A DNA stretch of 64,000 nucleotides from the NCBI GenBank assembly GCA_015232465.1, contig JADFZO010000002.1, positions 20,919-84,918 on the forward strand, read 5' to 3'. Both the position numbers and the translations under genes were made by a program. The notes under the pieces were generated by a model. The model saw only the letters and a list, made by a program, of their open reading frames with translations, was not told where the DNA came from and did no database searches. Of the stretch, positions 48,294 through 57,620 are shown in pieces (the first letter of the stretch is position 1; every line of letters starts with the position of its first letter). The DNA comes from Desulfamplus sp. Its GTDB lineage: Bacteria; Desulfobacterota; Desulfobacteria; Desulfobacterales; Desulfobacteraceae.

Positions 48294-50285
48294 TTAAAAT
48301 ACCCTTAAAACCATCCATACTCCAACTACACTTAGAACAAATGCAAATATAAATCTAAGAAGGTTGCTCTCTGACCCACGAGATATTCTTGAACCAATCT
48401 GAGCACCAACAATAGTGATAGCTGAAAGGATAGCCGCAAGCCTTATATCAAAACTGCCAGCAAGGCTATGACCTAAAAATCCTGATAAAGCTGTCAAAGG
48501 AACCATTAAAGATGCAGTTGCAATTGCGATCTTCATTGGTATATTTAACATAATGACCATAATTGGTATCTTTATCCAACTTGCTGCAAGTCCAAGTAGC
48601 CCCCCAAAAAATCCAGTAATAAAGGTTACTGGAATAGAGAATCCTAAGTCAATATTTACCTGCCGTCCTCTAAACTCATGTTGCCACTTAAATGGACTTA
48701 TTGAGATACGTTTTTTGTTATCACCATCTGCTACGCTAATATCATCATCTCGCATCATAAAATAGCTTCCCAAAAATAGCGTACATGAGAACATTATTGA
48801 TAGTGCATCAACATTAAATTGGTGGGCAAGCATACCCCCTAAAAACGCACCTACCATAGTAGGAGGCTCAAGCACCCAAGCAAGCCTTAAATCAACAAGC
48901 CCTGATCTAAAAAAGGTGTAGAGTGCTGAAAATTGAGATAGAGTTATCATCATCAAGCTGGTTGATGCTGCTGTATAAAAGTCAATTCCGCATGATAACA
49001 AAAGAGGAACATAGACAAAACCACCGCCAAGCCCAAGCATTGAAAAGAGCATTGATGCCACAAAGGTCATAAGACCAAGTTTTACTATAATTTTAGATAA
49101 AAGATCGGTAAAGGTCTCATTTAATGTTGAAAATGCACTCTTTGGAGCATCAGTCAACTGGTTCATTGTGGAGCCTCCTCCAGCTATTGGCATAATAGGC
49201 GATACATGGGGCAATGCACCTAATGAGTAGTTGGAGTCTCCAGGGCTAACACCAGATAGTGGAACCGTATTTGCTACAGCCACAGCACCCTTAGTTGTTG
49301 GCGGATCGTTTGTGATGATATGGCAGAGATCACAAGCCCCAACTGGAGGGTGAGGCATTGGGGTCTGCATACTTATTACCATCTTTTGAGTTATGGTGTG
49401 GCACTTTAGGCAGTCAGAAAACTCCTGATGAATCGCATCATTTGGCTTTTTTTTGTTAAGGTTAATTGGCTCTTTTGGCTGCGTTGGCGTAACTTGAGTT
49501 ATTGCTGCTGCCCTTACCAATGCCCCAGTAACTCTTGTAAAAAAATGTTTGGTTCTATTTATTGGAATTGCAAAACCAACGCCTCTGTAAGTCCCATCTG
49601 GTGCATATATTGCCGTTCCAACCCCCACCACATTGCCATATATATCAACCACAGGTCCACCACTATTGCCCTCATTTATAACAGCATCAGTCTGAATCAT
49701 ATCTTTATAAGTTACACCATCTATAACCATCTCTCTGTGAAGATCACTTACAATACCCATAGTTACAGTGTGGCTAAAACCAAATGGACTTCCAATACAG
49801 ACAACATAGTTGCCAGTTTTAAGGGTTGTTGAGTCTCCAAGCTCTGCTGCAATAAATCTCTGATTAGACTCTATCTTTAATAGAGCAAGATCAAGGTTTG
49901 AATCTTGATCAACTATTTTTGCAGGAAAGATGTTATCTTTTGAACGCCACAAAGATACTTCAATATTTTCAGAGCCATTAACAACATGAAGATTGGTCAA
50001 AATATAGCCTCTTGAATCAACAATAAATCCAGAACCAATACTTTGAAACCAGACAAAATCGTTCTGCCCACCGCCTGAAGCAAGCTGCCTTTTTTGTGCC
50101 CTTACACTAACAACAGATGGACGAGCCTTTGCCACAGCCTGACTTATGCTCTCTTGCAAGTTTAGAAGCAGAGCATCACCTGTGTAACCAAAAGCTAATT
50201 GTGAGCCAGCCTTAGGCATCTGGTCTGCAAATATAGCTAAAATTAGTGCTGTTATTATGATTGCTGCTCTTTTGATTGTCTGCAT
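48294..50285 (-). CDS. MamE/MamO-type fusion: trypsin-like protease + two CXXCH + TauE/SafE permease domain
   Basis: GYILTNLHVVNGSENIEV, DLALLKI, NEGNSGGPVVDIYGNVVGV (triad intact); CLKCH and CDLCH; C-terminal TauE-like TM domain (MLGLGGGFVYVPLLLSCGIDFYTAASTSLMMI). Confidence 0.82.
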   Translation of the reverse strand: MQTIKRAAIIITALILAIFADQMPKAGSQLAFGYTGDALLLNLQESISQAVAKARPSVVSVRAQKRQLASGGGQNDFVWFQSIGSGFIVDSRGYILTNLHVVNGSENIEVSLWRSKDNIFPAKIVDQDSNLDLALLKIESNQRFIAAELGDSTTLKTGNYVVCIGSPFGFSHTVTMGIVSDLHREMVIDGVTYKDMIQTDAVINEGNSGGPVVDIYGNVVGVGTAIYAPDGTYRGVGFAIPINRTKHFFTRVTGALVRAAAITQVTPTQPKEPINLNKKKPNDAIHQEFSDCLKCHTITQKMVISMQTPMPHPPVGACDLCHIITNDPPTTKGAVAVANTVPLSGVSPGDSNYSLGALPHVSPIMPIAGGGSTMNQLTDAPKSAFSTLNETFTDLLSKIIVKLGLMTFVASMLFSMLGLGGGFVYVPLLLSCGIDFYTAASTSLMMITLSQFSALYTFFRSGLVDLRLAWVLEPPTMVGAFLGGMLAHQFNVDALSIMFSCTLFLGSYFMMRDDDISVADGDNKKRISISPFKWQHEFRGRQVNIDLGFSIPVTFITGFFGGLLGLAASWIKIPIMVIMLNIPMKIAIATASLMVPLTALSGFLGHSLAGSFDIRLAAILSAITIVGAQIGSRISRGSESNLLRFIFAFVLSVVGVWMVLRVF

Positions 50286-50362
50286 TTTATCTGCCTGATT
50301 TATCTTATCTCTATCTCTTATCTATAGGGAATCTCTTATCTATTAAATTTCTAAGCCCTTTT

Positions 50363-52138
50363 TTAAAAACCTCTGCTCGGTGTCAAACAGCCAGATTCGT
50401 ATAGATTAATCGCACTATTTGGAGTGCCAATCACACCAGCATAAATGGTGATCCCCCTTGATGAAAGTTCTGATGCTGTCTCTTTTGAAATATCGCTACA
50501 CACAAGGGCAGCAAGGTTATTACTGCTAAAGGTGTCAGATATATTTCCAATATTTGAGGGGGCAACAACTGCAAAAGAGTTACTGCTTAAATCAACCATG
50601 ATTAAATACGGGGTGTGAAATCTGTTGCCATAAACTGTGCTGTTCAGATCAGGAGTTGATGCAAATATTCCAAATCTTTTTGCCAACTGCTGAGGCTGAG
50701 AAGGTGTTACTGCTGGGCATGGCTGCATTGTCTGCTGACTCTGAGGCTGCACCACTGGGGCAGTCATTGCAACCTGTTTTATCTTGTTATCAAGCGGTTG
50801 ATTTATCTTTGTACCCTGTTGGGTAAAACCTGGGGGAGGCACGCTGATAAAGATGTGTTTGTTGCCTCTGATAACATCAACAACAGCACTATTCTGCTGC
50901 TGGGTTGCACTCTCAAAGTGCTTCATATCAGGGGTTGGCTGACCATTTACAGCAACAATAACATCACCAGTTATAAAGCCAACCATTGTTGCTGGCGGAC
51001 TTTCAACATCATTAACCAAAATACCTTTAGTTCCAACTGGAAGCCCAAGGTCAGCAGCTCCATTGCTTGTAAGCTCTCCTACGTCCATTCCAATCCATGT
51101 ACCCTCAATTGCTATATCAGCAGGACCAATAAATGGTATTGTCTCTGGCGGTGGTGTCTGCTCTCCAAGAACAAGTGGAAGATTTAGCTGTGCCCCTTTC
51201 CTTAGAACTGTAAGCTGTATCTGTTTTCCGGGCTGAGATTTTAAAATCAGAGATTGAAGCTGACTTACATCTCTTATTCGCGTATCGTTAAACCGTCTTA
51301 TAACATCTCCAGTCTCAAGACCTGCCCTCATTGCTGGAGAGTTTGCAGTAACATGGCTAACTATAACTCCTCTTGTATCTGGCAGAGAAAATTGTAGCTG
51401 CATTACAGCATCAATATCTTGAATATCAGCACCCATCCATATTTTAGCTGTAGGAGGAGGCGGCTCAAATGGATTTTTAGCTGTGCTATTTTGCTGTGCT
51501 AAAGCCCCATTTTGCTGAGTTGTAACTCCACTCTGTTGGGTTATAATTGGACTATTTGTGGTGTTAGGTGAAGCCTCAAGTTTTATATGAAACGACTTTT
51601 TTACCCCATTTCTGTTGACAACCAATTTTATAACATCACCAACCTTTTTGTTTTTAAGAATATCTCCAACCTGCTGGTGAGCCACTGTATTTTTGCCATC
51701 AACCTTTAATATAACGTCTCCTACCTTAACCCCAGCCTTCTCTGCTGGTGATGCCACTGCAACACTTTTAACATAGACACCAGTAGATTGGGCTAATTTT
51801 AACTGAGCTGCAACATTAGGCGGAACATCGTCTAAACCCATTCCAAGATATGGCACTCCAGAGGCGGGCTGATTTATAAGAATTATCTGCCCATTTCCAA
51901 CACCAGAAGGGAATGTAGGCTTGTTTATAAGTTGAATCTGACCATTTCCAATCCCTGCTGGAAATGTGGGGTTGTTTATAAGTTGAGTCTGATTAGCTGC
52001 TGTATTTAACTCTGGTCTCTCTGGAGTCTCACCACCCATATTGGTATCCATAGTGTCAACCCAGCCATACATAACAGCCAGCAAAACTACAAAAACAAGA
52101 ACCGATATTGGAGCAAGAATAGTTAATAGCTTATTCAT
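50363..52138 (-). CDS. Multi-PDZ magnetosome protein with C-terminal NifX/NifB-like (FeMo-cofactor-binding-type) domain
   Basis: Three PDZ-like units (GVYVKSVAVASPAEKAGVKVGDVILKVDGKN; GVIVSHVTANSPAMRAGLETGDVIRRFND; GILVNDVESPPATMVGFITGDVIVAVNGQ) and C-term RFGIFASTPDLNSTVYGNRFHTPYLIMVDL...ALVCSDISKETASELSSRGITIYAGV. Confidence 0.75.
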   Translation of the reverse strand: MNKLLTILAPISVLVFVVLLAVMYGWVDTMDTNMGGETPERPELNTAANQTQLINNPTFPAGIGNGQIQLINKPTFPSGVGNGQIILINQPASGVPYLGMGLDDVPPNVAAQLKLAQSTGVYVKSVAVASPAEKAGVKVGDVILKVDGKNTVAHQQVGDILKNKKVGDVIKLVVNRNGVKKSFHIKLEASPNTTNSPIITQQSGVTTQQNGALAQQNSTAKNPFEPPPPTAKIWMGADIQDIDAVMQLQFSLPDTRGVIVSHVTANSPAMRAGLETGDVIRRFNDTRIRDVSQLQSLILKSQPGKQIQLTVLRKGAQLNLPLVLGEQTPPPETIPFIGPADIAIEGTWIGMDVGELTSNGAADLGLPVGTKGILVNDVESPPATMVGFITGDVIVAVNGQPTPDMKHFESATQQQNSAVVDVIRGNKHIFISVPPPGFTQQGTKINQPLDNKIKQVAMTAPVVQPQSQQTMQPCPAVTPSQPQQLAKRFGIFASTPDLNSTVYGNRFHTPYLIMVDLSSNSFAVVAPSNIGNISDTFSSNNLAALVCSDISKETASELSSRGITIYAGVIGTPNSAINLYESGCLTPSRGF

Positions 52139-52165
52139 AAACTTAAGATTCCTTAAATTGACCTA

Positions 52166-53719
52166 TCAGTATAGTGTTTGAGTTTGAACATTGCCTCCAA
52201 ATCCCCCTGTACCTGTTGAGTAGGGATATGGTGCGACAGTCTGATTTGATGGCATTGTAGCTGAAGGCATGGTTGAGACTCCTGTAATGTTTGATGGGAT
52301 AAGATACCCTGCTAAGTAAGAGTTTAAAACATCACGTACAGAGCCAGTAAGACCGGGATAGACATTAACCATCAAAACATGAAATGCGTTGAGTGCATCT
52401 TGAGTAAAACTTCCAGCAATAACATTGCTTACACCAAGATCAACCATATATTGAGCACTTTGAGCACCCTGCCCAAAGAGATCATTGACATTTGGATTTG
52501 TCGCAACATTGTAACTGTTTTGAGTTGGATCAAAGACAACAAAGTATGGACTCTTTTCAAACTGGGCAGAGACCTGATATGTAGCACCAGGACCTGTTGA
52601 CGCTACAGCCACTTTGCCAAAATTTAGATTTGCCACAACTTGACCATTTTGCCCATTTTGTGCTTGAAGAGCCTGATTTACAGCCTGCTGCGTCTTTGGA
52701 ACTCCTAACTGCTCGGCTAATGTCTCTACCTGATTTTGCGTCATTGGAGCTTGAGCCGCACCACCTTGCTGAATTGGCTGCATCTGCTGATGAACTATAC
52801 CACCTTGCTGCACTGGCTGTCTCTGCTGCTGAAGACCAGCACCTCCTACTGGTGGGGCTGCTTGAGTAGTATGCTGCTGAGCCTGAAGAGCCTGATTTAC
52901 AGCCTGCTGCGTCTTTGGCACACCTAACTGCTCGGCTAATGTCTCTACTTGATTTTGCGTCATTGGAGCAGTTGCTGCTGCTGCCATTGCACCGCTCGTA
53001 GCAGATGGGATTTTAATAAAGATGCTTCTCTGCTTTTTGCCTGTATATATGGTCATTTTAATTTCAGCTCCCGGCTTGGCTGAACTCAAAGCTCTATCAA
53101 AATCGTTGAGCGTCTCTTGGCGAACCTTATCAATTCTGATAATCTCATCACCCTTTTTTAATCCAGCAGTGTGAGCCGCAGAGTTTGGAGCAACCGCAGT
53201 AACAAGAAGCCCATCTTCATTTGCTAAACCCATATTTTTCATCATAGTTGCTGTTACTGGTTGCAAAGTTAAACCAAGTGTCTCTGGAGTAATTGTATTG
53301 AATGCTACTGGCTTTGCCCCATTATTTGCATTTGCTCCCCCTTTGGCTGGAGGCTGAAAACCATCAGTAACCTTATGGCACAATAGGCAGTTGCCCCAGT
53401 AGTCATGGAGCATCTTATCATTAATTGAGATAGGGGGACCTGACATAACTTGGGATACAGGCTTTCCAGCATCAGTGGTTATATGGCATTTGTTGCAGTT
53501 ACCCCAATAAGGGTGGAGCATCTTATCATTCACTTTAATAGGAGGTCCCATGGGTTGAGTTGCTGCTGCCATTCTAAAATCTCTCATCTGAGGTGTTCTT
53601 GTGCAGTGGTACCCTGTCCAACCAAGGACAATCACTAAAAGAACCGTAATGCCAACAATTGCCATTTTAAACTGGCTCATGCAAAATTCATATTCAGTAT
53701 TGTTTTTCATAAGTATCAA
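52166..53719 (-). CDS. mamP: MamP-like magnetochrome protein: TM + two CXXCH + PDZ + Gln-rich linker + NifX-like domain
   Basis: NDKMLHPYWGNCNKCHITT and NDKMLHDYWGNCLLCHKVT; PDZ DGLLVTAVAPNSAAHTAGLKKGDEIIRIDKVR; C-term KVAVASTGPGATYQVSAQFEKSPYFVVFD. Confidence 0.7.
   Translation of the reverse strand: MILMKNNTEYEFCMSQFKMAIVGITVLLVIVLGWTGYHCTRTPQMRDFRMAAATQPMGPPIKVNDKMLHPYWGNCNKCHITTDAGKPVSQVMSGPPISINDKMLHDYWGNCLLCHKVTDGFQPPAKGGANANNGAKPVAFNTITPETLGLTLQPVTATMMKNMGLANEDGLLVTAVAPNSAAHTAGLKKGDEIIRIDKVRQETLNDFDRALSSAKPGAEIKMTIYTGKKQRSIFIKIPSATSGAMAAAATAPMTQNQVETLAEQLGVPKTQQAVNQALQAQQHTTQAAPPVGGAGLQQQRQPVQQGGIVHQQMQPIQQGGAAQAPMTQNQVETLAEQLGVPKTQQAVNQALQAQNGQNGQVVANLNFGKVAVASTGPGATYQVSAQFEKSPYFVVFDPTQNSYNVATNPNVNDLFGQGAQSAQYMVDLGVSNVIAGSFTQDALNAFHVLMVNVYPGLTGSVRDVLNSYLAGYLIPSNITGVSTMPSATMPSNQTVAPYPYSTGTGGFGGNVQTQTLY
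52662..52750. repeat. 89-bp near-identical direct repeat, copy 1
   Basis: Encodes (M)TQNQVETLAEQLGVPKTQQAVNQALQAQ. Confidence 0.9.
52881..52969. repeat. 89-bp near-identical direct repeat, copy 2
   Basis: Only a few substitutions from 52662-52750; same encoded peptide. Confidence 0.9.
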
Positions 53720-53781
53720 CCCTGTGCAATCTGTTTTATTTTCTTAAAATCTTTATGCTTTTTATAAAAACTTGTAAGGCT

Positions 53782-54789
53782 TTAACTAATCTGTTGTGCT
53801 GCAAATAGACGAACCCTTACAGTTGATTTTCTATCTACAATCTCATTTACAATGTTGTGAGCATCTTGTTTTATGCTCTCTCCAGCTTTGATAGATATAT
53901 CTGGTAAGACATAGAGACATATCTCAAACTCAAGTATTGGTCCAAGCTCTCTTGCAATCACCTTTTTTATTCCAGCAATATTTGGCATACCTTGAAGAGC
54001 CTTGTTTATATCATCTATATAATCTTCATCATAAGCTCTATCCATAAGGTTAAGGACAGCATACTTGACCTGCTCAACGCATATTTTAAGGATAATCACA
54101 CCAACTATCACAGCAGCAAGTGGATCCATAAAATGAAAACCCATCTTAGCCCCAATAATTCCAATAAGAACAGCAAGCGATGAATAGACATCAGATCGAG
54201 ACTCCCAAGCCTTTGCCTGCATTGAGGGGCTGTTTATGTGTCTTCCAGCACAGATGCTTTGACGGAACATAAGCTCATTTATTGCAATTGAAAATATAGC
54301 TCCCCAAGCTGCTGATAGACATGGATTTACAAGCCTGCCCTCAACAATGGTCATAATACCGTTGTATATGATAAAAGAGCCTATACCGAACAAAAAGAGA
54401 TAGATACATATTGAGACTATATACTCAGCCTTGCCATAACCATAAGGATAAAGCTCGTCTGTCTTTTTGTCTGATATTCGCAAGCCAATAATCATTATTA
54501 TTGTAGCAAGAAGATCAGCGCTTGAGTGGATAGCATCTGCAATCAACCCCTTACTTCTGCCAGCAACACCCATATAACCCTTGATACATATCATCAATAT
54601 ATTGCCGATGATATTAACAACCCCAACCCGTTGAGCACACTTTTGACAAGATACGCCAGAGCAACTTCCACCTTTGCCACCATTAGCAGCCCTGTTTTCT
54701 GCCTCAAGCTGAGATGCCCCTCTGTAAAGAAACGCCGCAAAGATTATAATGGCTGAAATAAGCAATACTGCGAAAAATTTTAGAATCAT
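53782..54789 (-). CDS. mamM: Magnetosome cation diffusion facilitator (MamM-like) with an extra N-terminal TM segment
   Basis: CDF signature SKGLIADAIHSSADLLATIIMIIGLRISDKKTDELYPYGYGKAEYIV; N-terminal MILKFFAVLLISAIIIFAAFLYRG before CSGVSCQKC. Confidence 0.65.
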   Translation of the reverse strand: MILKFFAVLLISAIIIFAAFLYRGASQLEAENRAANGGKGGSCSGVSCQKCAQRVGVVNIIGNILMICIKGYMGVAGRSKGLIADAIHSSADLLATIIMIIGLRISDKKTDELYPYGYGKAEYIVSICIYLFLFGIGSFIIYNGIMTIVEGRLVNPCLSAAWGAIFSIAINELMFRQSICAGRHINSPSMQAKAWESRSDVYSSLAVLIGIIGAKMGFHFMDPLAAVIVGVIILKICVEQVKYAVLNLMDRAYDEDYIDDINKALQGMPNIAGIKKVIARELGPILEFEICLYVLPDISIKAGESIKQDAHNIVNEIVDRKSTVRVRLFAAQQIS

Positions 54790-54831
54790 ACTCTCAATCT
54801 TCCATATCTTAAGCTACTGATAACATATTGA

Positions 54832-55332
54832 TTAAATAACATAATGCCCTTTGAGCATTGCAAAAATCATAATGAAAAAGAGAATCTGCTGTGTATGCAG
54901 AAGATACATGCCCTTTTTAACCTTTCCAGGTTGATACTTAAACCACATAAGAAATCCTCCAAATGTGAGCCACCCCATCATAAAGAGTGCAGCAATTAAC
55001 CAATCATTTGACCACATTGAGACATAACAGTGGATACATGCAGCAATAAATGAAAATGTATTAAGCCAGATATGCCACACCAATAGGCTGTTAAATTGAG
55101 GCTGAACATTTTTTATCCCATACTTAAGGCGTATCCTCTTTGCAGGAAAATAGACATTTGCAGCTAAAAACAGAACCATGCAGAGATTACCAGAGCCAGT
55201 TGCAAGATTGTAATCTGAACTAACCGCATAAATTATCCCGATAATGACAAGAACACTGACAAATATAACCCGTGTCTTTATAGGACCTCTGCCAAAAAGT
55301 GCTATGTCGTATGGTTTTATTCTGTTGTCCAA
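54832..55332 (-). CDS. His-containing integral membrane protein of magnetosome cluster (Mad2-like?)
   Basis: Four-plus TM segments with in-membrane His (LLVWHIWLNTFSFIAACIHCYVS; LLHTQQILFF), between mamQ and mamM. Confidence 0.6.
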   Translation of the reverse strand: MDNRIKPYDIALFGRGPIKTRVIFVSVLVIIGIIYAVSSDYNLATGSGNLCMVLFLAANVYFPAKRIRLKYGIKNVQPQFNSLLVWHIWLNTFSFIAACIHCYVSMWSNDWLIAALFMMGWLTFGGFLMWFKYQPGKVKKGMYLLHTQQILFFIMIFAMLKGHYVI

Positions 55333-55347
55333 AGTTATTAAACTCCA

Positions 55348-56154
55348 TTAATATTGTATTGGAACAAGAGCTTTTGCATCATCTGTAGAGCTAAAGTAGG
55401 CTTTTTCAGGAAAGTTAAACAGATATGCAAAAAAATTACCCGGAAACATTGCTGTAATGGTTGTATATTTATTGACCTGATCGTTATACTTTAGCCTCTC
55501 AGTTGCAAGGTCTTTTTCAACCTCAATCAGTGCTGTCATAAGGCTTGTAAATGTTGTTGAGAGTTTAAGATCAGGATACTGCTCGGCAACTGCCATAAGT
55601 TTACTCAAAGGGTTTAAATTGCCCAATGAGCTTAGTATGCTATCCTCTGATGTAAGGTTAGAAACCGATTTAGCCTCCTGCTGCAGCTCATCAACAACAA
55701 CCTTATCTGTTGGCTCTCCAGCAAGTTTTTTTAGTGCCTCACCCTTTTTATCATCAGCAGATACTAATGTTCTAAGAGCTACGATCCCAGTCATAACATC
55801 ACGTTCATACTTTGAATAGTCAAGAACAGCCTTTGCAAGGTTGATTGAAATATCATTACGCCTCTGCATCAGAGCCTCAACTTTGCTTGCTCCAGTATCA
55901 ACATTTTGAAGGCAGATCATAATGGAGTTGTAGTAATATATGGTGCCAATGGCAAAGATGATGATAGAAACTGTAAGTGTAATGTGTATCCACTTATTCT
56001 TTAAAAAATCAACCAGAGGCGATAGGTGTGAGAGGTAATCTCTGATTAAGTGCTCACCATAAATAGATGGTTCAGCTATCTCATAAGTATCAAGATTGTA
56101 TCGTCTTCCATAGGCATTTCTGATTATGCGTGTCATTGTAGTTTTTGAAGCCAT
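55348..56154 (-). CDS. mamQ: MamQ (LemA family)
   Basis: YYNSIMICLQNVDTGASKVEALMQRRNDISINLAKAVLDYSKYERDVM ... LNPLSKLMAVAEQYPDLKLSTTFTSLMTALIEVEKDLATERLKYNDQVNKYTTITAMFPGNFFAYLFNF: LemA fold. Confidence 0.88.
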   Translation of the reverse strand: MASKTTMTRIIRNAYGRRYNLDTYEIAEPSIYGEHLIRDYLSHLSPLVDFLKNKWIHITLTVSIIIFAIGTIYYYNSIMICLQNVDTGASKVEALMQRRNDISINLAKAVLDYSKYERDVMTGIVALRTLVSADDKKGEALKKLAGEPTDKVVVDELQQEAKSVSNLTSEDSILSSLGNLNPLSKLMAVAEQYPDLKLSTTFTSLMTALIEVEKDLATERLKYNDQVNKYTTITAMFPGNFFAYLFNFPEKAYFSSTDDAKALVPIQY

Positions 56155-56202
56155 TTTTGCATTATCCTTAAAAATTGCCCTTAAAAAAATTAACGACTCA
56201 AG

Positions 56203-56538
56203 TTATTTAAGTTTCATAATTCCATACACAAGAGATACTGATCCAGCACAGACAAGAAGTATTGGGAAAAAACCGTAAAAGAAATCTAAAACAGCATAAT
56301 ACTCATCATAAAGCCCGTAAAAGCCAACTACTAATAACAATCCAGCAAGAATAGAGTTTATTGTTCTGTAAACTTTCTTGCCGACCAGTGCACTCATCAG
56401 TGCAACAAAACCTAAAATTATGGTAACTGGCTGAATCGCCCCTTTGATGAACTCAACAACCATTGCACTGTTCATGTATGCAAAAAAAAGCCCTGTACCA
56501 AAAATAATCAAACCCGAGATAATATGACCCTTTCTCAT
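56203..56538 (-). CDS. Four-TM protein whose C-terminal half resembles MamI
   Basis: GLLLVVGFYGLYDEYYAVLDFFYGFFPILLVCAGSVSLVYGI aligns by eye to MamI at 58566. Confidence 0.7.
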   Translation of the reverse strand: MRKGHIISGLIIFGTGLFFAYMNSAMVVEFIKGAIQPVTIILGFVALMSALVGKKVYRTINSILAGLLLVVGFYGLYDEYYAVLDFFYGFFPILLVCAGSVSLVYGIMKLK

Positions 56539-56607
56539 AATTTACACCTGCTCCTGTAAATCTTGTAAAATTCTATAATTTAAATTAAATCTTTATTGTC
56601 TAAGTAT

Positions 56608-57561
56608 CTATCTTGGAGCACCCTTATCTACCCACAATATGATAAGTTTAGCATCAGGACCTGCAAATCTGTGCATAGCCCCGCCCCTTTGCACCAATGA
56701 TCTTAAAAGACCATTATCAACATAGACCTTTACATTCTCATAAGTGGTTAGATTGCGAAACTTATCAGAATGACACCCAAGACAATCTCTTGCAAACACA
56801 TACTGTATTGTATTGGTGTAGGTTATCTTATCTATTGGAACATCAGGGACAAACATCTGGTTAGAAGGGCAACCAGTCGGCTGATTCATGGTTGAGAAAA
56901 AATTTACAGTAGCTCCTCCCCCAGCTTTTTCCTGTGCTCCGCTATTTATCCAATCCAATATTGTTCCAGCATCATTTCCAGCAAAACGGCTCATACTGCC
57001 TTGAACCATCGCAGCAAGCATACCGCTATCAGCATACATTTTAAGATTGTCATAATCCATCAAGTTGCGAGAGGCTCCAGAGTGGCATCTGGCACAATCT
57101 TTGTTAATAATATCCTTTATGGTTGGATCGTAATAGACTCTCTTAGTTGCAGCAAGGGTTATTGGATTTAAAGATTGAGGTTGAGGTTGAGCTGGCTGAA
57201 AATTTACAACTGTCCCACCAGCAGGTTTTTCTTGTGCTCCGCTATCTATCCACGCCAATATTGTTCCAGCATCATTTCCAGCAAACTGATTCATTGGACC
57301 CTGCACCATCGCAGCAAGCATACCGCTATCAGCATACATTTTAAGATTATCATAATCCATCAAATTGCGAGAAGGTCCAGAGTGGCATCTGCTACAATCT
57401 TGTATAATGATATTTTTGATAGTAGGCTCATAATATACAGTGTTTGCAGCCAAAAGAGCCTTGCTTGAAACCACCCAAATTGCACATGTGTAGATGAGCA
57501 GGATTGCTATCTTTGCAATTATAGATTTATAACTCATAATATTGACTCTTCTCTCAGACAT
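56608..57561 (-). CDS. Triheme CXXCH cytochrome-like protein (Mad1-like)
   Basis: Three CXXCH: CSRCHSGPSRNLMDYDNLKMYADSGMLAAMVQG, CARCHSGASRNLMDYDNLKMYADSGMLAAMVQG, CLGCHSDKFRNLTTYENVKVYVDNGLLRSLVQ. Confidence 0.82.
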   Translation of the reverse strand: MSERRVNIMSYKSIIAKIAILLIYTCAIWVVSSKALLAANTVYYEPTIKNIIIQDCSRCHSGPSRNLMDYDNLKMYADSGMLAAMVQGPMNQFAGNDAGTILAWIDSGAQEKPAGGTVVNFQPAQPQPQSLNPITLAATKRVYYDPTIKDIINKDCARCHSGASRNLMDYDNLKMYADSGMLAAMVQGSMSRFAGNDAGTILDWINSGAQEKAGGGATVNFFSTMNQPTGCPSNQMFVPDVPIDKITYTNTIQYVFARDCLGCHSDKFRNLTTYENVKVYVDNGLLRSLVQRGGAMHRFAGPDAKLIILWVDKGAPR

Positions 57562-57620
57562 GATAGCTCTTTAAAAAATTTTAGCTTTTGTAAAAAAACA
57601 TTTTAGCCAGTTAAAGCCAA

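Noticed and set aside
52166-52168. TGA at the end of the MamP-like gene followed by an AT-rich hairpin TTTAAG-GAAT-CTTAAG as another Sec site
   Set aside because: The next codon is TAG, the hairpin is AT-rich and overlaps the next gene's RBS region, the loop is only about 15 nt from UGA, and the LAAxGUPP context is absent; tandem stops are the simpler reading
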